DNA of 7,735 nucleotides, taken from contig NZ_CALHGG010000128.1 in assembly GCF_938029845.1 (NCBI RefSeq), forward strand, positions 1-7,735. The letters run 5' to 3'. The position numbers and the translations under genes were made by a program. Position 1 is the first letter of the stretch, and every line of letters begins with the position of its first letter. This DNA comes from an uncultured Capnocytophaga sp. (GTDB lineage Bacteria; Bacteroidota; Bacteroidia; Flavobacteriales; Flavobacteriaceae). Below, piece after piece: positions 1-6,961 of the stretch. The notes under the pieces are model-generated. The model searched no databases. It was not told where the DNA came from and saw only the letters and a program-made list of their open reading frames with translations.

Positions 1-1
1 T

Positions 2-1912
2 CAAACTTTATTTACTACAACAGATAAAACAGAGTTAACTGAAGATCCAGATACTTTATCAGAAGCTAAATTGAGAAATGTTACAGCATTTCCAGACTCT
101 ACTTATGGTTGGGGAATGTTAAATACAGAAAGGGCTTTAAAAGGACCAGGAGCATTTACAGATATTAGTAAATATGGTGATACAACAATATTTAAAGCAA
201 ATATACCAGCAGGAACAGAATCATATTTTGATAATGATATTTATGGAGAAGGAAGTCTAGAAACAATAGGTTCAGGAACACTTCATTTAACTGGAAATAA
301 CTCATTCGCTGGTGGAAGTACAGTAACAAATGGAACACTTGAAATTCACCAAGTTCATGCAAGTCCAATAACTGTTAAAGTGGGTGGAAAATTAGTACTT
401 AATCCCAAGGCAATAGTTGGTTATGATATTGGTAGATTTGAGCTTATAGAGAATATAGATCCTCAAAAAATAACAGATAGTGGAATAAAAGTAAAAAATT
501 ATGGAACAGTAGCATTTAATGGTTCAACTGCAATAATAGGTGGAGATTATGTTGGTTATAATGGTTCAACAACTGAGGTAAATTTCCTATCAAATGTCAA
601 AGTTTTAGGTGATATAAAATATGAACCAAATACAACTGTTAAAATATTATCAAATGGTTATGTCACAACACAAGGTTCATCTAATACTGTAATGGAAGGA
701 AAGTCAGTTCAAGGTAATATTGCTAATGTAGAAACAGAAGGAATGAGAACAGCTAATGTAGAAGTTCAAGATGGAAAAGTAGTAGCAACATTATCAAGAC
801 AAAATCCAGTTGAATATATAGGAGAAGGTGCAGAAGCTTCATCTAAGAATGTAGCAGAAAATGTAGAAAAAGTATTCCAAGATTTAGATAAAAAAGCATT
901 ATCTGGAACAGCAACAAAAGAAGAGTTAGCTATGGGAGCAACATTACAAAAAATGTCAACAATGGGCTTCACATCAGCAACAGAAATGATGTCAGGAGAA
1001 ATATATGCATCAGCACAAGCATTGACTTTCTCACAAGCACAAAATGTAAATAGAGATTTATCAAATAGATTAGCAGGACTTGATAATTTTAAAAATTCAA
1101 ATAAAGATTCGGAAGTATGGTTCTCAGTATTAGGCAGTGCAGGAAAATTAAGAAGAGATGGATATGCCTCAGCAGATACAAGAGTAACAGGAGGGCAATT
1201 TGGTATAGATACTAAATTTGAAGGAACAACAACTCTAGGAGTAGCATTAAACTATTCTTATGCAAAAGCAAACTTCAATAGATATGCAGGAGAATCAAAG
1301 AGTAATATGGTAGGAGTATCATTCTATGGAAAACAAGAATTACCATATGGATTCTATACAGCAGGTAGATTAGGATTATCAAATATCTCATCAAAAGTTG
1401 AAAGAGAATTATTAACATCAACAGGAGAAACATTAACAGGAAAGATAAATCACCATGATAAAATGTTATCAGCTTACATAGAAATAGGAAAGAAATTTGG
1501 ATGGTTTACACCATTTATAGGATATTCACAAGATTATTTAAGAAGAGGAAGTTTCAATGAATCAGAAGCATCTTGGGGAATAAAAGCAGATAGTAAGAAT
1601 TATAGAGCAACAAATTTCTTAGTGGGAGCAAGAGCAGAGTATGTAGCAGATAAATATAAACTACAAGCTTATGTAACACAAGCAATAAATACAGATAAGA
1701 GAGATTTGACTTATGAAGGGAACTTCACAGGAAGTAATGTAAGACAAAAATACCAAGGAGTAAAACAAGCAAAGAATACAACATGGGTAGGCTTTGGAGT
1801 ATTTAGAGAAATAAGTCCAGTATTTGGAGTATATGGAAATGTAGATTTCAGAGTAGAAGATAAGAAATGGGCAGACTCAGTAATCTCAACAGGATTACAA
1901 TATAGATTCTAA
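2..1912 (+). CDS. Subtilisin-type (S8) autotransporter, 3' part (5' end outside window)
   Basis: The reading frame is open from the window edge, so the gene starts upstream; 636 residues are visible. The TTG at 71 is internal and is not the start. The visible N-terminal part ends with TYGWGMLNTERALKGP (about 101-148), the typical last segment of a peptidase S8 domain; the catalytic Asp, His and Ser would lie upstream. Positions 266-346 carry an autotransporter-associated beta-strand repeat (SGTLHLTGNNSFAGGSTVTN, then GTLEI), part of a beta-helical passenger. The segment around 983-1075 (MSGEIYASAQAL...) fits the helix that threads the pore. From 1112 to the stop is an outer-membrane beta barrel of about 266 residues, starting EVWFSVLGSAGK and ending GLQYRF, with the C-terminal Phe expected for BAM-dependent insertion. 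By family, the protein is exported by Sec, inserts its barrel in the outer membrane and displays or releases a protease. Arginine codons are essentially all AGA and GC is low, which fits Fusobacterium (fusolisin-like proteins). Substrate unknown. Confidence 0.9.
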   Translation, partial: QTLFTTTDKTELTEDPDTLSEAKLRNVTAFPDSTYGWGMLNTERALKGPGAFTDISKYGDTTIFKANIPAGTESYFDNDIYGEGSLETIGSGTLHLTGNNSFAGGSTVTNGTLEIHQVHASPITVKVGGKLVLNPKAIVGYDIGRFELIENIDPQKITDSGIKVKNYGTVAFNGSTAIIGGDYVGYNGSTTEVNFLSNVKVLGDIKYEPNTTVKILSNGYVTTQGSSNTVMEGKSVQGNIANVETEGMRTANVEVQDGKVVATLSRQNPVEYIGEGAEASSKNVAENVEKVFQDLDKKALSGTATKEELAMGATLQKMSTMGFTSATEMMSGEIYASAQALTFSQAQNVNRDLSNRLAGLDNFKNSNKDSEVWFSVLGSAGKLRRDGYASADTRVTGGQFGIDTKFEGTTTLGVALNYSYAKANFNRYAGESKSNMVGVSFYGKQELPYGFYTAGRLGLSNISSKVERELLTSTGETLTGKINHHDKMLSAYIEIGKKFGWFTPFIGYSQDYLRRGSFNESEASWGIKADSKNYRATNFLVGARAEYVADKYKLQAYVTQAINTDKRDLTYEGNFTGSNVRQKYQGVKQAKNTTWVGFGVFREISPVFGVYGNVDFRVEDKKWADSVISTGLQYRF

Positions 1913-1920
1913 ATATTAGT

Positions 1921-1950
1921 AAAAAGGAGAAGAGAAATCTTCTCTTTTTT
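1921..1950 (+). terminator. Intrinsic terminator of the autotransporter gene
   Basis: The stem GAGAAGA / TCTTCTC (1927-1933 with 1938-1944) closes a GAAA tetraloop. It is extended by a G-T pair (1926/1945) and five A-T pairs, so the 3' arm runs into six T. It begins 8 bases after the stop codon. The G-T pair is stable as G-U only in RNA read from the + strand, which agrees with it serving the autotransporter. Confidence 0.88.
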
Positions 1951-2004
1951 GTTTGATATTGAGAAAGTAAATATGATTTTTTATAAAACAATAAATAAAA
2001 AATA

Positions 2005-2034
2005 TTGACAAAATACTAAAATATGGACTATAAT
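2005..2034 (+). promoter_or_regulatory. Consensus sigma-70 promoter, orphan
   Basis: TTGACA (2005-2010) and TATAAT (2029-2034) are both perfect matches to the housekeeping consensus, separated by 18 bp. Transcription is expected to start near 2041 on the + strand. No open reading frame follows on that strand. The only thing downstream is a roughly 100-nt structured stretch ending in a terminator. Perfect hexamers can occur by chance in DNA this AT-rich, but TTGACA is not a pure A/T word and the spacing is suitable. Confidence 0.7.
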
Positions 2035-2040
2035 ATAAAG

Positions 2041-2141
2041 GATGTGTTAAATATAAAACATATTTTTATAAATTTTGTCACTAACCCTAGTGTATATAGA
2101 TTATTATTTCCCAAAAAGAAGGTATAAATTACCTTCTTTTT
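2041..2141 (+). ncRNA. Candidate small RNA with three stem-loops
   Basis: This is the stretch between the consensus promoter and an intrinsic terminator, about 101 nt if the start is near 2041. Three helices can be drawn. The first is 2042-2048 with 2057-2063, seven pairs including one G-U. The second is CACTA / TAGTG (2079-2083 with 2088-2092) closing an ACCC loop. The third is the terminator hairpin at 2113-2141. A second C-rich patch (TTTCCC, 2107-2112) is single-stranded. There is no ribosome binding site plus start codon giving a meaningful peptide. Exposed CCC bases in a loop are the kind of element some Gram-positive small RNAs use to pair with G-rich ribosome binding sites; that role here is inference. 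It may match an RNA already mapped in a Fusobacterium transcriptome, which I cannot check. The alternative is a transcribed leader of a gene cut off by the join. Confidence 0.5.
2113..2141 (+). terminator. Intrinsic terminator of the candidate small RNA
   Basis: A perfect 12-bp stem (AAAAAGAAGGTA with TACCTTCTTTTT) closes a five-base TAAAT loop, with GAAGGTA/TACCTTC as the GC-containing core and T residues at the 3' side. It is symmetrical enough to work on both strands, so it could also stop transcripts arriving on the - strand. Confidence 0.8.
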
Positions 2142-2320
2142 ACTTTTTAAAGTAAAATTAATATTAATTTAATAATTTAAATAAAAATTTAATAACTTTT
2201 ATTTTCTTTATAATTTTAAAATTAATATAAATTAAATATATTCTATATATTTATTTATATAAAAATTATATAGTAAATATAAAAAGTACTCCAAAAATTA
2301 CCATCTATTCCAGTATTTTT
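2142..2320. other. Gene-free, nearly pure A/T stretch holding the presumed join
   Basis: Together with the preceding elements, 1913-2320 is a 408-base stretch without a protein gene. From 2142 to about 2280 there are only a handful of G or C bases. A short palindrome (TACTTT TT AAAGTA, 2141-2154) follows the small-RNA terminator. I see no coding potential, att site, insertion-sequence end or tandem array. The Fusobacterium-type signals end at about 2141 and the first Bacteroidetes-type gene ends at 2321, so the change of organism must lie in here. The part from about 2275 upward has more G/C and may still belong to the right-hand gene. Confidence 0.6.
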
Positions 2321-2734
2321 CTAATATTTCAAATTTAAAATTAATTTATAAAAATCACTACCTTTAATATAATAAATAGAATTATCTACTGCTTTCCATA
2401 ATCTATTATAGGCTATAACCCAATTTGTCTTCTCTTTTTCAGGAATAATCCAAGGTATATTTTGCATTAATGATATTTTTTCATCATCATAAATGTATTG
2501 ATATCCTTTTTCTGTTAATCGTAATATCCCCCCTAAATCTTTCTCATAATCATAATATCTTGTATATTGTAATCCATTAAGAACCTTATAGAATAAATCT
2601 TGTTCCATAGGGGTGAGATTTATTATAGACTTATCATGTATTATACTTTTTAGAGTGATAATTTGACCTGTTTTACATTTTTGTTCTCTAAATTTATCAA
2701 ATATAAGCTCTGCTAATTCTCTTTCTGTTTTCAT
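2321..2734 (-). CDS. Hypothetical protein, 137 aa, winged-helix-like N-terminal part
   Basis: I do not recognise this family. The protein is small and charged, with no signal peptide or membrane segment. Residues of about 1-90 consist of helices followed by RLTEKGYQYIYDD, which resembles the beta-wing and last helix of a winged helix-turn-helix fold. The remainder (residues about 95-137) is rich in aromatic residues. The start at 2734 is favoured because a Bacteroidetes promoter lies 21 bases upstream, giving a leader of about a dozen bases. There is no Shine-Dalgarno sequence, as is usual in that phylum. GC is much lower than in carB, so it may be an accessory gene. Directly after the TAG stop the frame stays open for 21 more sensible-looking codons (down to 2258), so the protein may be shortened by a nonsense change. 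Transcription factor or small toxin-system protein are both possible; neither is shown. Confidence 0.7.
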   Translation of the reverse strand: MKTERELAELIFDKFREQKCKTGQIITLKSIIHDKSIINLTPMEQDLFYKVLNGLQYTRYYDYEKDLGGILRLTEKGYQYIYDDEKISLMQNIPWIIPEKEKTNWVIAYNRLWKAVDNSIYYIKGSDFYKLILNLKY

Positions 2735-2754
2735 ATCTATTTTTATTTACTCTG

Positions 2755-2784
2755 CAAATATACAACTAAAAACCAAAAAGGCAA
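2755..2784 (-). promoter_or_regulatory. Bacteroidetes-type promoter of the 137-aa gene
   Basis: Read on the - strand, TATATTTG (2762-2755) matches the -7 element TAnnTTTG of the Bacteroidetes housekeeping sigma factor. TTG (2784-2782) lies 19 bp upstream, the expected -33 spacing. The -33 part sits inside the carB terminator hairpin. The predicted transcript starts near 2748. Confidence 0.72.
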
Positions 2785-2802
2785 GCCTCAGCCTGCCCTT
2801 TT
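2775..2802 (-). terminator. Intrinsic terminator of carB
   Basis: On the - strand GGCAGGC and GCTTGCC pair over seven positions around a TGAG loop (2797-2780), extended by AAAA/TTTT past one bulged base, and followed by TTTTT, GG and a second TTTTT. One pair is G-U only in RNA read from the - strand (on the + strand it is an A-C mismatch), which fixes its orientation as the carB terminator. It lies 14 bases after the carB stop. Confidence 0.87.
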
Positions 2803-2816
2803 AGTTGTTTATTTCT

Positions 2817-5669
2817 TTATTTTGAAAGATACATCTTCCTCCTCGTGTAAATCTCATAGAAAGCATCATCTTTAAGGCTATCAATAAACAAGATACTTTC
2901 GCCGGTAGATTTCATTTCAGGTCCTAGCTTCTTATCTACATTCGGGAATTTGTTAAACGAGAACACAGGTTGCTTGATAGCAAAGCCCTCTAAATGCGGA
3001 TTGAAATGGAAATCAGTGAGTTTCTTCTGGCCGAGCATTACCTTGGTAGCGTAGTTTACGTACGGCTCTTGGTAGGCCTTAGAGATAAACGGCACCGTAC
3101 GCGAAGCACGTGGGTTGGCCTCAATGATATATACTACATCGTCTTTTACGGCAAACTGCACATTGATAAGTCCTACTGTGTTCAGTGCTAAGGCTATTTT
3201 ATGAGTATGATCTTTTATTTGTTGCAACACGAACTCACCTAAGTTGAACGGTGGCAAGGTAGCATTACTATCGCCTGAGTGAATACCACAAGGCTCTATA
3301 TGCTCCATAATACCAATGATATACACATTCTCGCCATCGCAAATAGCATCGGCTTCAGCTTCTATGGCGCCATCGAGATAATGGTCGAGTAGCAGTTTGT
3401 TATTAGGTATCTTGCGTAAGAGGTCTACTACGTGGGCTTCCAACTCTTCTTTGTTGATAACAATCTTCATTCCTTGTCCTCCCAATACATACGAAGGACG
3501 TACCAATAGTGGGAAATCCAATTCATCAGAGAGTTTGAGCGCCTCATCGGCTGTTTCGGCTACCCCAAAACGCGGATAAGGAATGTTATTCTCTTTCAGC
3601 AGGGTTGAAAAACTACCTCTATCTTCTGCTAAATCTAGCGACTGGAAGCTAGTACCTATAATTTTAATGCCATATTTATCCAATTTCTCAGCCAGTTTGA
3701 GCGCTGTTTGTCCGCCGAGCTGTACAATTACCCCTTCTGGTTTTTCGTGCTGAATAATATCATAGATATACTCCCAGAACACAGGTTCAAAATAGAGTTT
3801 ATCTGCTGTGTCAAAGTCTGTGGAAACAGTCTCAGGATTACAGTTTATCATTATGGTTTCATAACCACATTCTTTAGCCGCTAATACCCCGTGCACACAG
3901 CAGTAGTCGAACTCTATACCTTGCCCTATACGATTAGGACCTGAACCGAGTACTACTACCTTTTTGCGGTCGGTTACTACACTGTCATTGGCTACGTATT
4001 CCTTGCCGTCAGCGGTGCGGATAGGTGCCTCAAAAGTAGAATAATAATAAGGAGTTTGTGCTTTGAACTCGGCAGCACAAGTATCTACCAATTTAAATAC
4101 GCGACGTATGTTCAGCTCTTCACGCTTCTTATGTACCTCACTCTCCCAACAGCCCACCATATAAGCTATTTGTCGGTCAGCAAACCCTTTTTGTTTAGCT
4201 TCAAAAAGAAGTTCTTTAGGTAGGGTATCTATTTTGTAGTGCGATATTTCTTTTTCGAGCGCACATAACTCTTCGTATTGTTTGAGGAACCACATATCTA
4301 TTTTGGTGATTTCGTGGATACGGCTCAGTGGAATACCCATCTGTACCGCATCGTATATCACAAACACCCTATCCCAGCTGGGGTAGGTGAGTTTCTCGAT
4401 AATCTGTTCGTAATTTTTATAGCCTTTGCCATCAGCTCCTAAACCATTGCGTTTGATTTCGAGCGATTGGGTTGCTTTCTGCAATGCCTCTTGAAAAGAA
4501 CGCCCTATACCCATTACCTCACCTACCGACTTCATTTGCAAGCCAATAGTGCGGTCAGAGCCTTCAAACTTGTCAAAGTTCCAACGCGGTATTTTCACAA
4601 TCACATAATCTAACGTAGGCTCAAAGAAAGCAGAGGTAGATTTGGTGATTTGGTTTTGCAGTTCGTCTAAATGGTAACCGATAGCCAGTTTGGTAGCAAT
4701 CTTAGCAATAGGATAACCTGTAGCCTTAGACGCCAAAGCTGAAGAACGCGATACACGTGGGTTGATTTCAATAGCGATAATATCTTCTTTTTCATCAGGC
4801 GATACCGCAAACTGCACATTGCAACCGCCGGCAAAATCGCCTATACTGCGCATCATCTTAATCGCCATATCGCGCATACGTTGGAAAGTGCGATCGGAAA
4901 GGGTCATCGCAGGGGCTACGGTAATAGAATCCCCAGTGTGGATCCCCATAGGATCCATATTTTCAATGGTACAGATAATTGCCACATTGTCATTCTTGTC
5001 GCGCAAAAGTTCCAGCTCGTACTCCTTCCAGCCTAAAAGCGCCTTATCGATAAGCACCTCGTGGATAGGCGAGGCTTCCAAACCGCGATTGAGGAGCATA
5101 TCAAAATCTTCTTTTTTATATACGATAGAAGCCCCTGTTCCCCCCAAAGTAAACGATGGACGTATTACTAACGGAAAACCAAAGCGTTGTGCAATTTCTT
5201 TTCCTTTGAGGAAAGAAGTAGCCGTTTCCGAAGGAGCCATTGGGACACCTATTTCATCGAGCAATACGCGGAACTTCTCGCGGTCTTCAGTGATTTGTAT
5301 CGCATCGATATCTACCCCGATGATTTCCACTCCAAAGTCTTTCCAAATACCTTTTTCATCAGCCTCAATACAGAGGTTGAGTGCTGTTTGTCCGCCCATA
5401 GTAGGGAGTACAGCATCTATTTCGGGGTGTGCTTTTAGAATTTCCACTAATGATTTAGTGGTGAGAGGTTTCAGATAGACCACATCCGCCATAGAAGGGT
5501 CTGTCATAATCGTAGCAGGGTTAGAATTGATAAGGATGGTTTTAATACCGTCTTCGCGCAAAGAGCGCAACGATTGCGAGCCTGAGTAGTCAAACTCGCA
5601 GGCTTGTCCGATGATAATAGGTCCTGATCCTATGAGCAGAACACAATGTAGGTCGTTTCTTTTAGGCAT
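2817..5669 (-). CDS. carB: Carbamoyl-phosphate synthase large chain, short form without allosteric domain
   Basis: With the glutaminase subunit CarA, CarB makes carbamoyl phosphate from bicarbonate, ammonia (from glutamine) and two ATP, feeding pyrimidine and arginine synthesis in the cytoplasm. The 950 residues show both halves of the duplicated enzyme. The first half begins MPKRNDLHCVLLIGSGPIII, with an ATP-grasp loop RPSFTLGGTGAS (170-181) and metal ligands in EINPRVSRSSALASKATG (301-318). A middle oligomerisation part covers about 405-560. The second half begins LGSGPNRIGQGIEFDY (574-589), with RPSYVLGGQG (724-733) and EANPRASRTVPFISKA (850-865). It ends 30 residues after GPEMKSTGES, at MYLSK, whereas E. 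coli CarB runs about 120 residues further with the regulatory domain that binds UMP and ornithine. I recall this length as normal for flavobacteria, so I do not read it as truncation. carA is not in the window. The start matches the family N-terminus. No clear promoter lies in the 74 bases upstream, so transcription from the preceding gene is possible. Confidence 0.98.
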   Translation of the reverse strand: MPKRNDLHCVLLIGSGPIIIGQACEFDYSGSQSLRSLREDGIKTILINSNPATIMTDPSMADVVYLKPLTTKSLVEILKAHPEIDAVLPTMGGQTALNLCIEADEKGIWKDFGVEIIGVDIDAIQITEDREKFRVLLDEIGVPMAPSETATSFLKGKEIAQRFGFPLVIRPSFTLGGTGASIVYKKEDFDMLLNRGLEASPIHEVLIDKALLGWKEYELELLRDKNDNVAIICTIENMDPMGIHTGDSITVAPAMTLSDRTFQRMRDMAIKMMRSIGDFAGGCNVQFAVSPDEKEDIIAIEINPRVSRSSALASKATGYPIAKIATKLAIGYHLDELQNQITKSTSAFFEPTLDYVIVKIPRWNFDKFEGSDRTIGLQMKSVGEVMGIGRSFQEALQKATQSLEIKRNGLGADGKGYKNYEQIIEKLTYPSWDRVFVIYDAVQMGIPLSRIHEITKIDMWFLKQYEELCALEKEISHYKIDTLPKELLFEAKQKGFADRQIAYMVGCWESEVHKKREELNIRRVFKLVDTCAAEFKAQTPYYYSTFEAPIRTADGKEYVANDSVVTDRKKVVVLGSGPNRIGQGIEFDYCCVHGVLAAKECGYETIMINCNPETVSTDFDTADKLYFEPVFWEYIYDIIQHEKPEGVIVQLGGQTALKLAEKLDKYGIKIIGTSFQSLDLAEDRGSFSTLLKENNIPYPRFGVAETADEALKLSDELDFPLLVRPSYVLGGQGMKIVINKEELEAHVVDLLRKIPNNKLLLDHYLDGAIEAEADAICDGENVYIIGIMEHIEPCGIHSGDSNATLPPFNLGEFVLQQIKDHTHKIALALNTVGLINVQFAVKDDVVYIIEANPRASRTVPFISKAYQEPYVNYATKVMLGQKKLTDFHFNPHLEGFAIKQPVFSFNKFPNVDKKLGPEMKSTGESILFIDSLKDDAFYEIYTRRKMYLSK

Positions 5670-5743
5670 TTTATATAGATATTGCTGTGTTTTTAGTATT
5701 TACAGGTGTTGAATTTTGTTGTATGGTTGGTATTATTTCAGTC

Positions 5744-6688
5744 TTACGGATAATATTCTAATTCTCGTTTTTCTTCTATTTGGATGTCGTTTCCTTTAAA
5801 ATTCTTGACTTTCCCAGATGATTCTTCTGCTATCAAGGCTTTTAGGATTAGATTTCCCATCTTATCATAAGTAAGCTGATAAACTCTCACAAAAGAAGGT
5901 TTTATATCAGTTTCCCCAATATAATACTCTTCTTTTATTTGATGTGTAGTATTGTTGTAAATGTATTTTGTTCTCTCCCTAAAATTCCCCGACAGATACT
6001 TTTGTTCATCCACAAGCACACTGTTTTTATAGTTTTCTATCAACTCTATTTCACCGTAAGAATCATATTGAGTATGTTTTATCAGTTGCCCATTAGTATC
6101 GTATTGATACACCTCCATATTGTCTTTCTCATTGTAATTCCCTCCAAAAGAGTCTTTTCTATTTTTCATATAGGCGAGGTCATATTTCTTTACCAAAAGC
6201 CTGCCTGTACTGTCGTATTCATAAAGCTCTTTGTAGTTGATACCATCATAACCTCCCTTCGCTTTCCTCTCCTTAGAAAGCAAATTTCCCTTGCTATCAT
6301 ACGTATAAAGGTAAGTTTCACCCGCCTTGATACCACTTATATTTACAGTTAATGTCTCTTGCACCACATTATCAGGCAACTGAGTAAATACTGACAGAGA
6401 CTCATCGCTTTTCATCGTTTTTAGTTTGCCATCATCGGTATACTCAAACATAATTTCCTTTACCTTATTCCCGTCACTGCTATACGTTTGATAACTCACA
6501 AGCTGCCCTTTTTTATTGAAATAATACCTTGTTGAAGAGCCATATTCGTTATATTCTATAAGCATTTTAACCTTCCCTTTAAGTCCGTATTGGTTGAGGA
6601 AAGGCTTATATCCGCCCGATGTATGTTGCCCGCGTACAATGGTAAGAGATAAAAACATAAGTAATAAGAGTGTTTGCTTCATAGTCAT
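5744..6688 (-). CDS. Secreted YD-repeat-like protein, 314 aa
   Basis: The N-terminus MTMKQTLLLLMFLSLTIVRG, followed by Gln-His, is a Sec signal peptide with probable cleavage near residue 20; there is no lipobox cysteine. Translation may start at Met1 or Met3 (6682), the latter giving a typical MKQ start. The mature part has at least seven degenerate units of the form Y-x-Y-D-x-x-G-x-L-x-x: YYFNKKGQLVSY (55-66), FEYTDDGKLK (81-90), YTYDSKGNLLS (128-138), YEYDSTGRLLV (156-166), YQYDTNGQLIK (194-204), YIYNNTTHQIK (242-252) and LTYDKMGNLIL (272-282). Such units resemble YD/RHS repeats, which form extended beta-sheet layers in surface and secreted proteins, but there is no toxin domain, RHS core or secretion tail. 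Bacteroidetes genomes encode many such short proteins of unknown role in the periplasm or outer envelope. It precedes carB by 74 bases with no terminator between them, which may only be read-through. Confidence 0.85.
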   Translation of the reverse strand: MTMKQTLLLLMFLSLTIVRGQHTSGGYKPFLNQYGLKGKVKMLIEYNEYGSSTRYYFNKKGQLVSYQTYSSDGNKVKEIMFEYTDDGKLKTMKSDESLSVFTQLPDNVVQETLTVNISGIKAGETYLYTYDSKGNLLSKERKAKGGYDGINYKELYEYDSTGRLLVKKYDLAYMKNRKDSFGGNYNEKDNMEVYQYDTNGQLIKHTQYDSYGEIELIENYKNSVLVDEQKYLSGNFRERTKYIYNNTTHQIKEEYYIGETDIKPSFVRVYQLTYDKMGNLILKALIAEESSGKVKNFKGNDIQIEEKRELEYYP

Positions 6689-6729
6689 AAAAAAATAGCT
6701 ACATTTTTCAAAAGAAAAATATAGCTATT
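6689..6729 (-). terminator. Terminator-like hairpin abutting the YD-repeat gene start
   Basis: On the - strand, AATAGCTA-T-ATTTTTC pairs with GAAAAAT-G-TAGCTATT around a TTTT loop, a 16-bp stem with one U-G pair, followed by five more T that run directly into the ATG at 6688. On the + strand the odd pair would be a C-A mismatch and no T-run follows, so the element belongs to - strand RNA. The simplest job is to end the tRNA-Gly transcript about 110 bases upstream. Because it touches the next start codon it could also control that gene. Confidence 0.72.
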
Positions 6730-6837
6730 GTACTATTAGAAAAGAATATACCACTGTATCTCTTGAGAGTACTGCTTAAAGGGATACAAGGGAGGGCTTG
6801 TGGCGTGATATTCATTTAACAATTAATAATTAAAAAG

Positions 6838-6910
6838 AGCGAAAAACGGGTCTCGAACCCGCGACCTCAACCTTGGGAAGGTTGCGCTCTACCAACTGAG
6901 CTATTTTCGC
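6838..6910 (-). tRNA. tRNA-Gly, anticodon CCC
   Basis: The reverse complement folds as a 73-nt cloverleaf. The acceptor stem GCGAAAA pairs with TTTTCGC, with discriminator T. The D arm is GCTC/GAGC around AGTTGGTA. The anticodon stem CAACC/GGTTG holds the loop TTCCCAA, placing CCC at 34-36 (window 6877-6875). The five-base variable loop is AGGTC. The T arm is GCGGG/CCCGT around TTCGAGA. CCA is not encoded, so it must be added after transcription. It reads GGG glycine codons. A strong Bacteroidetes promoter lies upstream and a hairpin terminator about 110 bases downstream, suggesting a single-tRNA transcription unit. Confidence 0.96.
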
Positions 6911-6961
6911 TTATCTTGTTTTAGTAAATTTGCAACTGATTTGTTTTTTCATTTACGGGGG

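Noticed and set aside
71..73. TTG as the start of the autotransporter gene
   Set aside because: The frame continues open to the window edge with sequence fitting an S8 protease domain, and no ribosome binding site precedes the TTG.
766..972. - strand open frame within the autotransporter
   Set aside because: It is a shadow of the passenger-to-linker region, with no promoter or terminator of its own.
2142..2280. A/T-rich stretch as a replication origin or AT-rich recombination site
   Set aside because: No iterons, DnaA-box clusters or repeats are visible; ordinary Fusobacterium intergenic DNA looks like this.
4762..5478. Long + strand open frame (238 codons) inside carB
   Set aside because: It is antisense to the conserved carB ATP-grasp region, has no start signals and gives a serine/isoleucine-rich shadow protein.
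5670..5743. A promoter for carB in the 74-base gap
   Set aside because: There is no TAnnTTTG element on the - strand here, and nothing is good enough to list.
5939..6352. + strand open frame of 137 codons inside the YD-repeat gene
   Set aside because: It is antisense to a gene with a clear signal peptide and repeats; the hydrophobic look is the mirror of Tyr/Asp-rich codons.
6756..6810. Small hairpins (TCTC TT GAGA; ACAAG CCCTCC CTTGT on the - strand) between the tRNA and the YD gene as a riboswitch
   Set aside because: The stems are 4-5 bp, do not combine into a larger fold and match no riboswitch class I know.
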